This document shows, piece by piece, positions 1 to 7,600 of a DNA stretch of 10,543 bases. The notes under the pieces are model-generated. The model did no database searches and was not told where the DNA came from. It worked only from the letters and a program-made list of their open reading frames with translations. Position numbers and translations under genes: made by a program. Position 1 is the first letter of the stretch. Each line of letters starts with the position of its first letter. This DNA is from Deltaproteobacteria bacterium (GTDB lineage Bacteria > Desulfobacterota > Syntrophia > Syntrophales > UBA2210), in NCBI GenBank assembly GCA_016935935.1, contig JAFGPZ010000045.1, forward strand, positions 1-10,543, read 5' to 3'.

Positions 1-1
1 A

Positions 2-1600
2 ATCATCTTTATAACCACTACGGTGATTTTCTTCTGGTTCGGCACACTGAGCCTCTTTTATGAAGGGCTTGAGTTCTTCCACAAATTCCCCCTTATAGGT
101 CCGGTTTTAATGGACGAAGCGCTCTATCTCTTTTTTGCCGCTCTCTTCATAATGCTCACGCTGAGCAGTATCGTCATATGCTATGTAACCTACTACACCT
201 CGATGGAAGTTGATTTTCTCTTTTCAAAGCCTATAAATGAAGTGGTAATCTTTTTTTACCGATTCTTTCAGTCTGTTATCTTCAGTTCCTGGGCCTTTCT
301 TTTCCTCGGGGCGCCATTCATGCTGGCATACGGTATGGTCACGGAAGTGCCTTTCTGGTTTTATATCTCCACTCCTTTCTATTTCCTCCCCTTCATTGTC
401 CTTCCAACCGCCATGGCATCAATCGTTATTCTGGCCATCATGAGGGTCATGGATTACCGAAAGATCAAATATCTCTTGATAGGCATGGCAATAGCGGGAA
501 CAATTATTCTCTTTCTCTACTACAAACTGAATATTCGCCCCTCTTTCACCGTGAAAACAGAGATGGAATATTTTATAAACAATCTCCTTTATCACCTGAG
601 ACTGTCAAAGCATCCGCTCTTTCCCGGATACTGGATGGCCAAGGCCATAGTGAACGCCAGTTCCAAGGCCGTTGCTGACAGCTTATTCTACCTGTCCACC
701 TTCACCATCAACACGCTCTTTTTTCTCCTGATAAACTGGGGTATGTCAAAGAAGTTCTATTCCAGAGGGTGGCTTTCCTCACGGGGAAGGGGCATGAAAA
801 AGGAGTATCCCCTGAACAGGGGGACAATAAACAGAGTGACAAAGTTATTCACCTTCGTACCAAGACCCGCGCTGGCGATGATTACAAAAGATATAAAAGT
901 CTTCTTTCGGGATTTCGGTCAGTGGTCTCAGTTTTTGATCTATTTCGGAATCCTGGTCATCTATATCTTCAATCTGAGAAACATGCCCCTCTCTTTCGAC
1001 AACGTCTACTGGAAGGTAATCATAACATTTCTCAACCTCTCCGCCACGGCGCTGGTACTGGCGGGGTTTACAGTGCGCTTTCTCTTTCCCGTAATAAGCC
1101 TGGAAGGCAACAAGATATGGCTACTTGGGCTTGCGCCCATATCGTTTCGCAACGTCCTTTTTCAAAAATTCACCATATATCTTTTATTTATATTGTTTGT
1201 AAGTGAATTTCTCATGATATCGACAAATATCATGCTGAAGAGCAATGCACTCCTGTTTTATATGTCCTGTGGAATCGCCGCTATGGCAAGCTTTGGTCTC
1301 GTCGGGCTTTCAATCGGACTGGGCAGTCTCTACCCCAATTTCAGGGAAGACAACACGGCAAGGATAGTTTCAGGCTTCGGGGGAACACTGAATTTCGTCA
1401 TTGCCCTCCTCTATGTAAGCTTCATAATTGTGTCTTTCGCCCTCCCCTATTTCAGCTACGAGATTAAACAGATTATTTCAGAAAAGACCTTCGTATTTTC
1501 TATTGTAATCGCGACGATAATAACAATTTCAGTTACTGCTTTAGTGAGTCTCCTGCCCATCTTTGTCGGATATAGAAAGCTGGAAAACATGGAATTTTGA
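2..1600 (+). CDS. ABC-2-type permease-like polytopic membrane protein (5' end outside window)
   Basis: The frame is open from the first bases and ends at TGA 1598-1600, so the true start lies upstream. The GTG at 23 is only the first start-like codon in view. About 532 residues are visible. They form many hydrophobic segments (roughly ten to twelve) separated by short basic loops such as MRVMDYRKIKY, which indicates an inner-membrane protein. An early loop reads YTSMEVDFLFSKPI, resembling the Y-S-x-D-L-x-x-L-x-x-P loop of large ABC-2-type exporter permeases. A second half begins around PALAMITKDIKVFFRDFGQW, also typical of these putative exporters, where an amphipathic K-D-x-K-x-F-x-R-D segment precedes the next membrane helices. 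I infer that it is the membrane subunit of an ABC exporter whose ATPase gene probably lies just upstream. The substrate cannot be deduced. No terminator is obvious directly after the stop. Confidence 0.65.
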   Translation: MIFITTTVIFFWFGTLSLFYEGLEFFHKFPLIGPVLMDEALYLFFAALFIMLTLSSIVICYVTYYTSMEVDFLFSKPINEVVIFFYRFFQSVIFSSWAFLFLGAPFMLAYGMVTEVPFWFYISTPFYFLPFIVLPTAMASIVILAIMRVMDYRKIKYLLIGMAIAGTIILFLYYKLNIRPSFTVKTEMEYFINNLLYHLRLSKHPLFPGYWMAKAIVNASSKAVADSLFYLSTFTINTLFFLLINWGMSKKFYSRGWLSSRGRGMKKEYPLNRGTINRVTKLFTFVPRPALAMITKDIKVFFRDFGQWSQFLIYFGILVIYIFNLRNMPLSFDNVYWKVIITFLNLSATALVLAGFTVRFLFPVISLEGNKIWLLGLAPISFRNVLFQKFTIYLLFILFVSEFLMISTNIMLKSNALLFYMSCGIAAMASFGLVGLSIGLGSLYPNFREDNTARIVSGFGGTLNFVIALLYVSFIIVSFALPYFSYEIKQIISEKTFVFSIVIATIITISVTALVSLLPIFVGYRKLENMEF

Positions 1601-1641
1601 AGTCCATACATCTCTCTTCTACCAATATCCATCGAATTTCC

Positions 1642-1669
1642 TTGACTTAAAAAAAATTGTCATTAGAAT
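1642..1669 (+). promoter_or_regulatory. Sigma-70-type promoter of the small cysteine protein
   Basis: TTGACT at 1642-1647 matches the -35 consensus at 5 of 6 positions, and TAGAAT at 1664-1669 matches the -10 at 5 of 6. The spacer is 16 nt and contains an A-tract. Transcription would begin near 1676, about 30 nt before the ATG at 1705. It is the best promoter-like element I found in the window. Confidence 0.6.
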
Positions 1670-1704
1670 AGCGGAAACCGTAATACGAGGAGGCGGCCAT
1701 CACA

Positions 1705-1869
1705 ATGGACACGGAAAAAAGATATTGTTCCATATGCGCATGGAGAGAAACCTGCCAGAAGAGATTCTCTATCTCGACGAATTCCAAGGGAATGGTTAAT
1801 TGTGCCGAGTTCACCAGAGATCTCAGAATAAAAGATTCAGAAATCGAAGAAAAGGAAAAAAGGGATTAG
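1705..1869 (+). CDS. Small four-cysteine protein, 54 aa, unknown function
   Basis: This short ORF starts at ATG 1705, 11 nt after a strong Shine-Dalgarno GAGGAGG (1687-1693), and ends at TAG 1867-1869. The product has cysteines at 8, 11, 17 and 33 (YCSICAWRETCQKRF, then VNCAEFTRDLRIKD) and a charged Glu/Lys tail. The C-x2-C-x5-C-x15-C spacing with a Trp-Arg pair suggests a small metal-binding fold (zinc or Fe-S). That is inference from the spacing alone. From memory, similar proteins with an ICAWR-x2-C-x-K-x-F core and a C-x-x-[FY]-x-R/K-D ending occur as uncharacterised genes in Deltaproteobacteria. It has its own promoter upstream and an intrinsic terminator downstream, so it looks monocistronic. 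No signal peptide or membrane segment is seen, so it is probably cytoplasmic. The alternative is a chance ORF, which the Shine-Dalgarno, promoter, terminator and clustered cysteines argue against. Confidence 0.72.
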   Translation: MDTEKRYCSICAWRETCQKRFSISTNSKGMVNCAEFTRDLRIKDSEIEEKEKRD

Positions 1870-1913
1870 GGTAAAACTGGTCCCCAATACATCATAGATA
1901 TAATGCTCGAAGG

Positions 1914-1942
1914 GTTGGCCCGAGTGCCAACTTTTCTTTTTT
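1914..1942 (+). terminator. Rho-independent terminator upstream of argS
   Basis: GTTGGC (1914-1919) pairs perfectly with GCCAAC (1926-1931) around a 6-nt loop (CCGAGT). A T-rich run interrupted by a single C follows (1932-1942). The upstream side has no A-run, so it reads on the + strand. It closes the transcript of the small cysteine gene and separates it from argS. Confidence 0.82.
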
Positions 1943-2015
1943 ATGCGTGCAGCGCGGATTGACGGCCTCTGAAGTAGAGGAAGCGAATACTGCCCATACT
2001 TTAGACAGGAATGAT

Positions 2016-3677
2016 ATGAAAGAGAAACTGGTTAACCTGTTAGAAAGATCCGTTGATATATGCTTCGAGAAAGGGGCGATGAAAAGGATTGAGATCCCCT
2101 TCATAGAAGTGGACCTCCCCCGTGAAGACGCACATGGCGACTATGCTTCAAACATAGCCATGATTCTCGCCTCCAGCCAGCGTGAAAACCCGAGAAAGAT
2201 AGCCGCCATTGTCGTCGATAATATTGCGGAAAACAATATTGTGGAAAAAATCGAAATCGCCGGCCCTGGATTTATCAATTTCTTTATAAGAAAGGAGTTG
2301 TGGGCGAAGCGTCTGAAAGAGGTTGAAGAAATGGGACCGCTCTATGGACAATCCGACCTGGGAAAAGGCATAAGAGTTCAGGTTGAATTTGTAAGCGCAA
2401 ACCCCACCGGGCCCCTTCACATCGGTCATGCCAGAGGCGCCGTCATCGGCGATGTCATCGCCAATATTCTGCGGCATGCAGGCTATTCCGTATCCAGAGA
2501 ATATTATATAAACGACGCCGGCAACCAGATGAACAATCTGGGGAAATCGTTATGGTACAGATACCTGGAACTTCTGGGAGATAAAATAGAATTCCCCGCC
2601 GACTGTTATCAGGGGGAATATATAACTAATCTTGCCCGGGAGATACATGCGAAGTACGGCACTGCCATTCGTTCCAGGGGCGAGGAAGAGGCTGTGCCCT
2701 TCCTCACGGATTACGCCGCAGGTTCAATACTGGAAGGCATAAAAGACGATCTTAAGGCCTTTGGAGTCGAATTCGACTGTTACTTCAGCGAGAAAGATCT
2801 TTACAGAGATAATGGCGTTGAAAAGCTTCTAAGGGAACTTCAGGAGCGGGGATACATATACATTGAAGAAAAGACACTCTGGTTCAAGACCACCGATTTC
2901 AACGATGAAAAAGACCGTGTTGTCGTCAGAGAAAATGGGGATCCCACATACTTTGCCGCCGATATAGCCTACCATAAAAACAAGTATTCACGAGGCTTTG
3001 ACCGGGTTATCGATGTCTGGGGCGCCGACCATCACGGCTACATACCAAGGATGTATGCCGGCATCCAGGCAATCGGAAAGGAAAAAGATGCCCTCGACAT
3101 CGTGCTTGTCCAACTTGTCAATCTTTTACGAGATGGCACTCCCGTTCCCATGTCCACACGGGCCGGCGAGTTTATAACTCTCAGAGAGGTAATCGACGAA
3201 GTAGGAAAAGACGCGGCTCGCTACAATTTCCTGATGAGACGTTCCAACAGTCACCTCGATTTCGATCTCGAGCTCGCCAAGAAAGAGTCAAACGAAAACC
3301 CCGTCTACTATGTCCAGTACGCCCACGCACGAATTTCCAGCATTTTAAGAACGGCTATCGAACGGGGTTACCACATACCCTGTTATAGAGACGTGGATTT
3401 GTCTCTCCTTACGGAACAGGAAGAGTATGATATAATCAAATTCGTGAACAGGTTCCCTGACTTGGTCGAAGGGAGCGCAAAGGCGCTGGAGCCTCACCGC
3501 ATTCCCTTTTATATCAATGACCTTGCGGCCCTTTTTCACAGCTATTACAACAAGCACAGGGTCGTGTCAGATGACACCAAGCTGACGCAGGCGAGGCTTT
3601 TCCTGATCAAGTCCCTTGGAACAGTCTTCGGAAACGCACTCAGATTGCTCGGTGTGTCGGCGCCTGAAAGGATGTAG
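2016..3677 (+). CDS. argS: Arginyl-tRNA synthetase
   Basis: This class I aminoacyl-tRNA synthetase attaches arginine to tRNA-Arg in the cytoplasm. The 553-residue product has the family's usual length and architecture. The N-terminal Arg-tRNA-synthetase domain spans about 1-90 (with HGDYASNIA and GPGFINFF). The Rossmann catalytic core carries the HIGH motif at 135-138 ([11 protein letters not shown]) and WGADHHGY near 335-342. The C-terminal DALR anticodon-binding domain follows ([11 protein letters not shown] onward) and ends in the typical VSAPERM. The KMSKS-like loop is PMSTR (378-382), lacking the canonical lysines, as is common in this enzyme. I chose ATG 2016 because AGGA (2007-2010) lies 5 nt upstream and homologues begin at this point. 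The frame stays open back to GTG 1947, but those 23 extra residues look non-coding. The gene follows a terminator and a 73-nt leader, so it must have its own promoter. Confidence 0.97.
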   Translation: MKEKLVNLLERSVDICFEKGAMKRIEIPFIEVDLPREDAHGDYASNIAMILASSQRENPRKIAAIVVDNIAENNIVEKIEIAGPGFINFFIRKELWAKRLKEVEEMGPLYGQSDLGKGIRVQVEFVSANPTGPLHIGHARGAVIGDVIANILRHAGYSVSREYYINDAGNQMNNLGKSLWYRYLELLGDKIEFPADCYQGEYITNLAREIHAKYGTAIRSRGEEEAVPFLTDYAAGSILEGIKDDLKAFGVEFDCYFSEKDLYRDNGVEKLLRELQERGYIYIEEKTLWFKTTDFNDEKDRVVVRENGDPTYFAADIAYHKNKYSRGFDRVIDVWGADHHGYIPRMYAGIQAIGKEKDALDIVLVQLVNLLRDGTPVPMSTRAGEFITLREVIDEVGKDAARYNFLMRRSNSHLDFDLELAKKESNENPVYYVQYAHARISSILRTAIERGYHIPCYRDVDLSLLTEQEEYDIIKFVNRFPDLVEGSAKALEPHRIPFYINDLAALFHSYYNKHRVVSDDTKLTQARLFLIKSLGTVFGNALRLLGVSAPERM

Positions 3678-3745
3678 AGATTTGGGCAGTGGCAAAGATA
3701 TCACTGACCTCCTCGGCCGATAAATTCTCAATTAATGTGTGACTG

Positions 3746-4348
3746 ATGGAATCACGAAAATTTTCAGATTTTGAATTCAAACTGGGTAGATTTGGCTTAA
3801 TCCTCTTTACCTTTGTTATGTCTCTGCTGCTGCTCTTCTCGTTTATTTTCGGCGTAATCGTGGGGAAAAACATAGAAAGCTACCCTGAAAAAATAGTGAG
3901 GGGAATCCCCAATATAGTAAAGGAAAAAATAACAGCGGGAAAAGAATCAATCGCCGAAATCGTGGAACAAGAGAAAGAGGTAAAAGAGCCGGAGAAAGAA
4001 AAGGAAAAAGATGAATTGAAGCTTACCTTTTATAACACGCTGACGGAAAAGGCTAAAGCGGGAAGGACTGAAACAGATAAGACTAAACCGGAGATGGACA
4101 TAAGATACGTATATACCATTCAGGTGGCCTCATTCAGGGAACTGGAGAAAACAGAGGCCCTTGCCTCCCGATTGAAAAAACTTAAGTTTTCTCCCCTCAT
4201 CGACAAGGTTCACCTGACCTCGAGCGGCACATGGTTCCGTGTCAAGTTGGAAGGGTTCCCCAGTCACGAAGAGGCAAAGAAAAATACAGAATTACTGGAA
4301 AGCAAGATCAGGGGCCTCAAATGCCTTATAATAAGGAATGAAAAATGA
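3746..4348 (+). CDS. Membrane-anchored SPOR-domain protein
   Basis: The protein has 200 residues with a short cytoplasmic N-terminus, one transmembrane helix (about 16-40, a Leu/Phe-rich stretch ending in FGVIVGK), a long Lys/Glu-rich linker (about 55-120) and a C-terminal SPOR domain (about 121-196, starting YVYTIQVASFRELEKTEALA and containing GTWFRVKLEGF). SPOR domains bind glycan strands lacking stem peptides, which are enriched at division septa, so this is probably a bitopic inner-membrane protein facing the periplasm. A FYNTL motif just before the domain also occurs in other SPOR proteins. The start is ATG 3746: an in-frame TGA at 3740-3742 bars any longer form, and no good Shine-Dalgarno is visible. 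It sits 68 nt after argS and 30 nt before ffh. A direct link to either is not implied. Confidence 0.88.
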   Translation: MESRKFSDFEFKLGRFGLILFTFVMSLLLLFSFIFGVIVGKNIESYPEKIVRGIPNIVKEKITAGKESIAEIVEQEKEVKEPEKEKEKDELKLTFYNTLTEKAKAGRTETDKTKPEMDIRYVYTIQVASFRELEKTEALASRLKKLKFSPLIDKVHLTSSGTWFRVKLEGFPSHEEAKKNTELLESKIRGLKCLIIRNEK

Positions 4349-4378
4349 GAATGTTTCCGGAAATCAAAAGGGATAATT

Positions 4379-5713
4379 ATGTTTGAAAACCTGACAGAAA
4401 GACTTAACGGCGTATTCAAGAAACTCAAAGGGCGGGGAATCCTCGATGAGGAGAGCGTTAACTTAGCCTTGAGGGACATAAGAATTGCGCTTCTTGAAGC
4501 GGATGTCAACTTCAAAGTCGTCAAGGAGTTTGTAGAGGATATCAGGGTAAAGGCCCTGGGTCAGGAGGTTTTAGACAGCATTACACCCGGCCATCAGGTG
4601 GTTAAAATAGTCAACGAGAGGCTGATTGAGTTGATGGGAAGCACCAACAGCCAGATAAATTTTGCAAAAAAATCTCCGGCAGCCATAATGCTTGTCGGAC
4701 TGCAGGGATGCGGAAAAACAACAACAGCAGTAAAGCTGGCGCACCATCTCAAGGGTCTCGATAGAAGGGTAGCGCTCGTCTCGGCCGACATATACAGACC
4801 GGCGGCAATGGAACAGTTGAGGTTACTTGGTGAAAAGATTAATGCCAGCGTTCTCAATTCGCCGGACGTAACTGATCCTGTCAAAATTTGTGTTGCGGCA
4901 GTCGAAGAATCGAAAAACAAAGGTTTCGACACACTCATTATCGACACCGCGGGGAGACTGCATATTGATGAAGAGTTGATGGGTGAATTGAAACGTATCA
5001 AGGAGGCTGTGGAGCCAACGGAAATTCTTTTGGTAGCTGACGCCATGACGGGGCAGGATGCCGTGTCCGTTGCCACACATTTCGATGAACTCCTCGATAT
5101 AGACGGGGTCATACTCACAAAAATGGATGGCGATGCCCGGGGAGGGGCGGCGTTGTCGCTCAGAAAAGTCACAGGGAAACCGATTAAATTTGTCGGTATG
5201 GGAGAGAAGATAGATGCTCTCGAGGTGTTTCACCCGGAGCGAATGGCCTCCAGAATTCTTGAGATGGGCGATATTCTGACCCTCGTCGAAAGGGCACAGA
5301 CGGCGATAGACGAGGAAACCGCATCAAAACTGGAAGAAAAGATAAGAAAAGACTCTTTTACACTGGAAGATTTGAAAAGCCAGCTTACACAGATAAGGAA
5401 GTTGGGTTCTCTCAGAGACATACTTGGAATGATCCCCGGCGCGGGTAAAATTAAGGGGCTTAAAAATGCCCAGATGGATGAAGGAGAGCTGACTAAAACG
5501 ACTGCCATAATAGATTCAATGACCAGGCTGGAACGGCGCAATTATCAGATTATCAATGGTCAGAGGAGAAAAAGAATCGCAAAGGGAAGCGGAACTGAAG
5601 TCCAGGATGTAAACAGGGTGTTAAAAAATTATGTACAAATGAGGAAAATGATGAAAAAACTGACAAAAGGTGGCATGAAATCTCTCAGAAAAGGTAATTT
5701 ACCCTTTCAATAG
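4379..5713 (+). CDS. ffh: Signal recognition particle GTPase Ffh
   Basis: Ffh is the protein subunit of the bacterial SRP. It binds 4.5S RNA and signal sequences at the ribosome and hands nascent membrane proteins to FtsY and the Sec translocon. The 444 residues show the N-domain (1 to about 95), the G-domain and the M-domain (about 300-444). G-domain motifs are the P-loop GLQGCGKT (107-114), the RPAA stretch (140-143), DTAGRLH (189-195) and TKMDGDARGG (247-256). The M-domain carries SMTRLERR (380-387) and RRKRIAKGSGTEVQDVN (396-412), the RNA-binding helix-turn-helix, and then a Met/Lys-rich end. The start is ATG 4379 with AAGGGA (4368-4373) 5 nt upstream. The length is normal and no key residue is missing. 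Beginning the ffh-rpsP-khpA-rimM-trmD cluster is a widespread arrangement. Confidence 0.98.
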   Translation: MFENLTERLNGVFKKLKGRGILDEESVNLALRDIRIALLEADVNFKVVKEFVEDIRVKALGQEVLDSITPGHQVVKIVNERLIELMGSTNSQINFAKKSPAAIMLVGLQGCGKTTTAVKLAHHLKGLDRRVALVSADIYRPAAMEQLRLLGEKINASVLNSPDVTDPVKICVAAVEESKNKGFDTLIIDTAGRLHIDEELMGELKRIKEAVEPTEILLVADAMTGQDAVSVATHFDELLDIDGVILTKMDGDARGGAALSLRKVTGKPIKFVGMGEKIDALEVFHPERMASRILEMGDILTLVERAQTAIDEETASKLEEKIRKDSFTLEDLKSQLTQIRKLGSLRDILGMIPGAGKIKGLKNAQMDEGELTKTTAIIDSMTRLERRNYQIINGQRRKRIAKGSGTEVQDVNRVLKNYVQMRKMMKKLTKGGMKSLRKGNLPFQ

Positions 5714-5772
5714 TGTTGAATGTATGTTAGTCTTCACAACCAGAAAAATTCAGGAGGTGGTAGTCTAAGAGA

Positions 5773-6018
5773 ATGGCTGTTAGAATAAGGTTAGCACGAA
5801 TGGGAGCGAAAAAGAGACCATTCTACAGGATTGTAGTGGCAGACAGTGAATATCCCCGGGATGGTAAGTTCATTGAAATAATTGGGAATTATGATCCCAA
5901 AATAGACCCCGCTGTAGTGAACATAAAGGAAGATCGGGCATCGGAATGGCTTTCAAAGGGGGCATTACCCACGGAAACTGTGTCAAGTCTCTTTAAAAAG
6001 AAGGGTATTCTTCAATAG
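5773..6018 (+). CDS. rpsP: 30S ribosomal protein bS16
   Basis: This 81-residue protein begins [20 protein letters not shown], the family signature, and continues with [13 protein letters not shown]. It is a primary 16S rRNA-binding protein needed for 30S assembly. The length is typical. A strong Shine-Dalgarno AGGAGGTG (5752-5759) lies 13 nt before the ATG, rather far, but no closer ATG exists in frame. It follows ffh by 59 nt and precedes khpA by 70 nt. Co-location with rimM and trmD is the classic rpsP operon. Confidence 0.98.
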   Translation: MAVRIRLARMGAKKRPFYRIVVADSEYPRDGKFIEIIGNYDPKIDPAVVNIKEDRASEWLSKGALPTETVSSLFKKKGILQ

Positions 6019-6088
6019 CAGGCAGAATACGTATCGTGTGGGGCAGAAATATAGGCTCATTTAGCGTCCATCAAAGGAGGTTGTAGCG

Positions 6089-6319
6089 ATGAAAGATTTG
6101 ATTAAGTACATGGCTCAAGCATTGGTAGATCACCCTGATGAAGTTGATGTTAATGAGGTAGTGGGCGAGCAGACTTCCGTGATTGAACTGAGGGTGGTAA
6201 AGGAGGATCTTGGCAAGGTTATAGGGAAGCAGGGCAAAACAGCAAAGGCAATGAGAACAATCCTGAGCGCCGCTTCATCCAAGATTCGCAAAAGGGCGGT
6301 TCTGGAAATTATAGAATAA
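6089..6319 (+). CDS. khpA: KH-domain RNA-binding protein KhpA (YlqC family)
   Basis: This 76-residue single type II KH-domain protein has the RNA-contacting GxxG loop as GKQG (46-49, in [18 protein letters not shown]). Homologues in firmicutes act as small RNA-binding proteins, often paired with KhpB/Jag, and affect cell envelope functions. The role in Deltaproteobacteria is poorly known. A clear AAAGGAGG (6073-6080) lies 8 nt upstream of ATG 6089. The TAA stop (6317-6319) abuts the rimM start codon in the same reading frame. Position between rpsP and rimM is conserved in many phyla. Confidence 0.95.
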   Translation: MKDLIKYMAQALVDHPDEVDVNEVVGEQTSVIELRVVKEDLGKVIGKQGKTAKAMRTILSAASSKIRKRAVLEIIE

Positions 6320-6823
6320 TTGAGTGACCTTGTTAATATAGGAAAAATTATCAAATCCAGCGGGTTTAAAGGTCGTTTGAAGGTTTTATCCTTCATGGAA
6401 TCAACTAAGACGCTTGAATCGCTGGGTGAGATTTTCATCGGAGCAACAACAAAGACCGCCCTGCCCTTTCAGATCGCCGCCGTCAGAACAACGAAGAGAT
6501 CTATACTGCTTGAGCTTGATGGGGTGAACGACGCAGCCGCTTCCAATGCACTGGCGGGGTTTCATCTTTATATACCTTCTGAGACGCTCAATGCTCTGCA
6601 GGAAAACGAATATTACTGGCGCGATATTCTGGGACTTAACGTAGTAACGGAAGAGGGGCTAAAACTCGGGAAGATAGATAAGATCATCCCTACTGGAGGT
6701 AACGATGTGTACGTCTGTGCGGGAGGTGAAAGAGAAATCCTTCTTCCTGCCATAGAAGATGTGATAAAGGTGGTAGATATCGAAAGGGGCCTCTTGGTCG
6801 TAAGATTACTTGAGGGGTTGTAA
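6320..6823 (+). CDS. rimM: 16S rRNA processing protein RimM
   Basis: RimM is a ribosome maturation factor that binds the 30S head (via bS19) and helps 16S rRNA processing. The 167 residues include an N-terminal RimM beta-barrel (VNIGKIIKSSGFKGRLKV at the start) and a C-terminal PRC barrel after the EYYWRDILG motif (97-105), with TGGNDVYV (125-132) and ILLPAIEDVI (140-149). The start is inferred as TTG 6320, directly after the khpA TAA. Homologues begin a few residues before the IGKI motif, no ATG or GTG is available there, and the preceding codon in frame is the stop. No clear Shine-Dalgarno is seen, so coupling to khpA translation is likely. It ends 6 nt before trmD. Confidence 0.95.
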   Translation: MSDLVNIGKIIKSSGFKGRLKVLSFMESTKTLESLGEIFIGATTKTALPFQIAAVRTTKRSILLELDGVNDAAASNALAGFHLYIPSETLNALQENEYYWRDILGLNVVTEEGLKLGKIDKIIPTGGNDVYVCAGGEREILLPAIEDVIKVVDIERGLLVVRLLEGL

Positions 6824-6829
6824 AATTAG

Positions 6830-7582
6830 ATGATCAGGTTTGACATTCTAACTCTCTTTCCGGAATTGTTTCACACTGCCTTTGACGCCAGTCTATTAAA
6901 GAAGGCAATCGAAAAATCTCTGATAGAAATCAATCTTCATAATATTCGCGATTATGCCACCGGGAGGCACAGAATTACCGATGATACTCCCTTCGGAGGT
7001 GGTGGTGGGATGGTGATGAAGGTTGAGCCCATTGCGCGGGCTCTCGATTACATCATACCTGATAGAGACAACGCAGAGGTGATACTCCTGTCACCGCAGG
7101 GAGAGATCTTCAGACAGGAAACTGCAGAGGCTCTTTCAATAAAGAGAAGGATCCTGCTTATCTGCGGACACTACGAAGGAGTAGATGAACGGGTCAAAGA
7201 ACACCTTGTTGACAGAGAAATTTCCATTGGCGATTATGTCCTTACCGGAGGGGAATATCCTGCGATGGTAATAGTTGACGCCGTATCTAGGCTTGTTCCT
7301 GGGTTCGTAGGAAACAGTGATTCTGTACTTTACGATTCCTTTACAAATGGTCTCCTCGAAGGCCCCCATTACACACGCCCTCGAGAGTACAGAGGATGGG
7401 AGGTACCCGAGATTCTTATCTCAGGACACCAGAAAAAGATAGAGGAATGGAAACATGAAAGATCCCTTTTACGTACGCTGAAGAGGAGACCGGATTTATT
7501 GAAAAAGTTGGCGCTAACGGAGGAAGACAGAAAAATAATTGAAGATTCTCGCAAAAAGTTGCGCGGAATCTTCGACTCTTAG
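6830..7582 (+). CDS. trmD: tRNA (guanine-37-N1)-methyltransferase TrmD
   Basis: TrmD uses SAM to make m1G37 in tRNAs with G36G37, preventing +1 frameshifts. The 250 residues match the family length. Visible features are the SPOUT trefoil-knot loops [11 protein letters not shown] (112-122) and [11 protein letters not shown] (132-142), the GGGGGMVMK loop (56-64), and R154 and D169, which align with the catalytic Arg and Asp of E. coli TrmD at the same numbers. The C-terminal helix region has [13 protein letters not shown] (196-208). ATG 6830 is preceded by GAGGGG (6812-6817), which lies within the end of rimM, giving close translational coupling. Nothing is truncated. Confidence 0.98.
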   Translation: MIRFDILTLFPELFHTAFDASLLKKAIEKSLIEINLHNIRDYATGRHRITDDTPFGGGGGMVMKVEPIARALDYIIPDRDNAEVILLSPQGEIFRQETAEALSIKRRILLICGHYEGVDERVKEHLVDREISIGDYVLTGGEYPAMVIVDAVSRLVPGFVGNSDSVLYDSFTNGLLEGPHYTRPREYRGWEVPEILISGHQKKIEEWKHERSLLRTLKRRPDLLKKLALTEEDRKIIEDSRKKLRGIFDS

Positions 7583-7600
7583 TTTCACTCGCGCGCTATT

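Noticed and set aside
769..1206. 145-codon + strand frame inside the permease gene
   Set aside because: It overlaps clear membrane-protein coding sequence in another frame, and its product shows no domain pattern.
1563..1799. 78-codon frame spanning the permease end and the small cysteine gene
   Set aside because: It needs a TTG start inside the permease gene, has no Shine-Dalgarno there, and uses a different frame from the better supported cysteine ORF.
1911..1931. Resemblance of AGGGTTGGCCCGAG to a T-box sequence before an aminoacyl-tRNA synthetase gene
   Set aside because: The match to the T-box consensus is partial, there is no long structured leader or specifier loop, and the sequence is fully explained as a short terminator stem-loop following the small gene.
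4594..5172. 192-codon open frame on the - strand inside ffh
   Set aside because: It is antisense to a perfectly conserved ffh. The product is Ser/Ala-rich with no motif, as expected from the mirror of biased codons.
7561..7594. GCGCG/CGCGC inverted repeat between trmD and the next gene
   Set aside because: The arms are only 5 nt with a 24-nt loop, partly inside trmD, and no T-run follows. It is likely chance.
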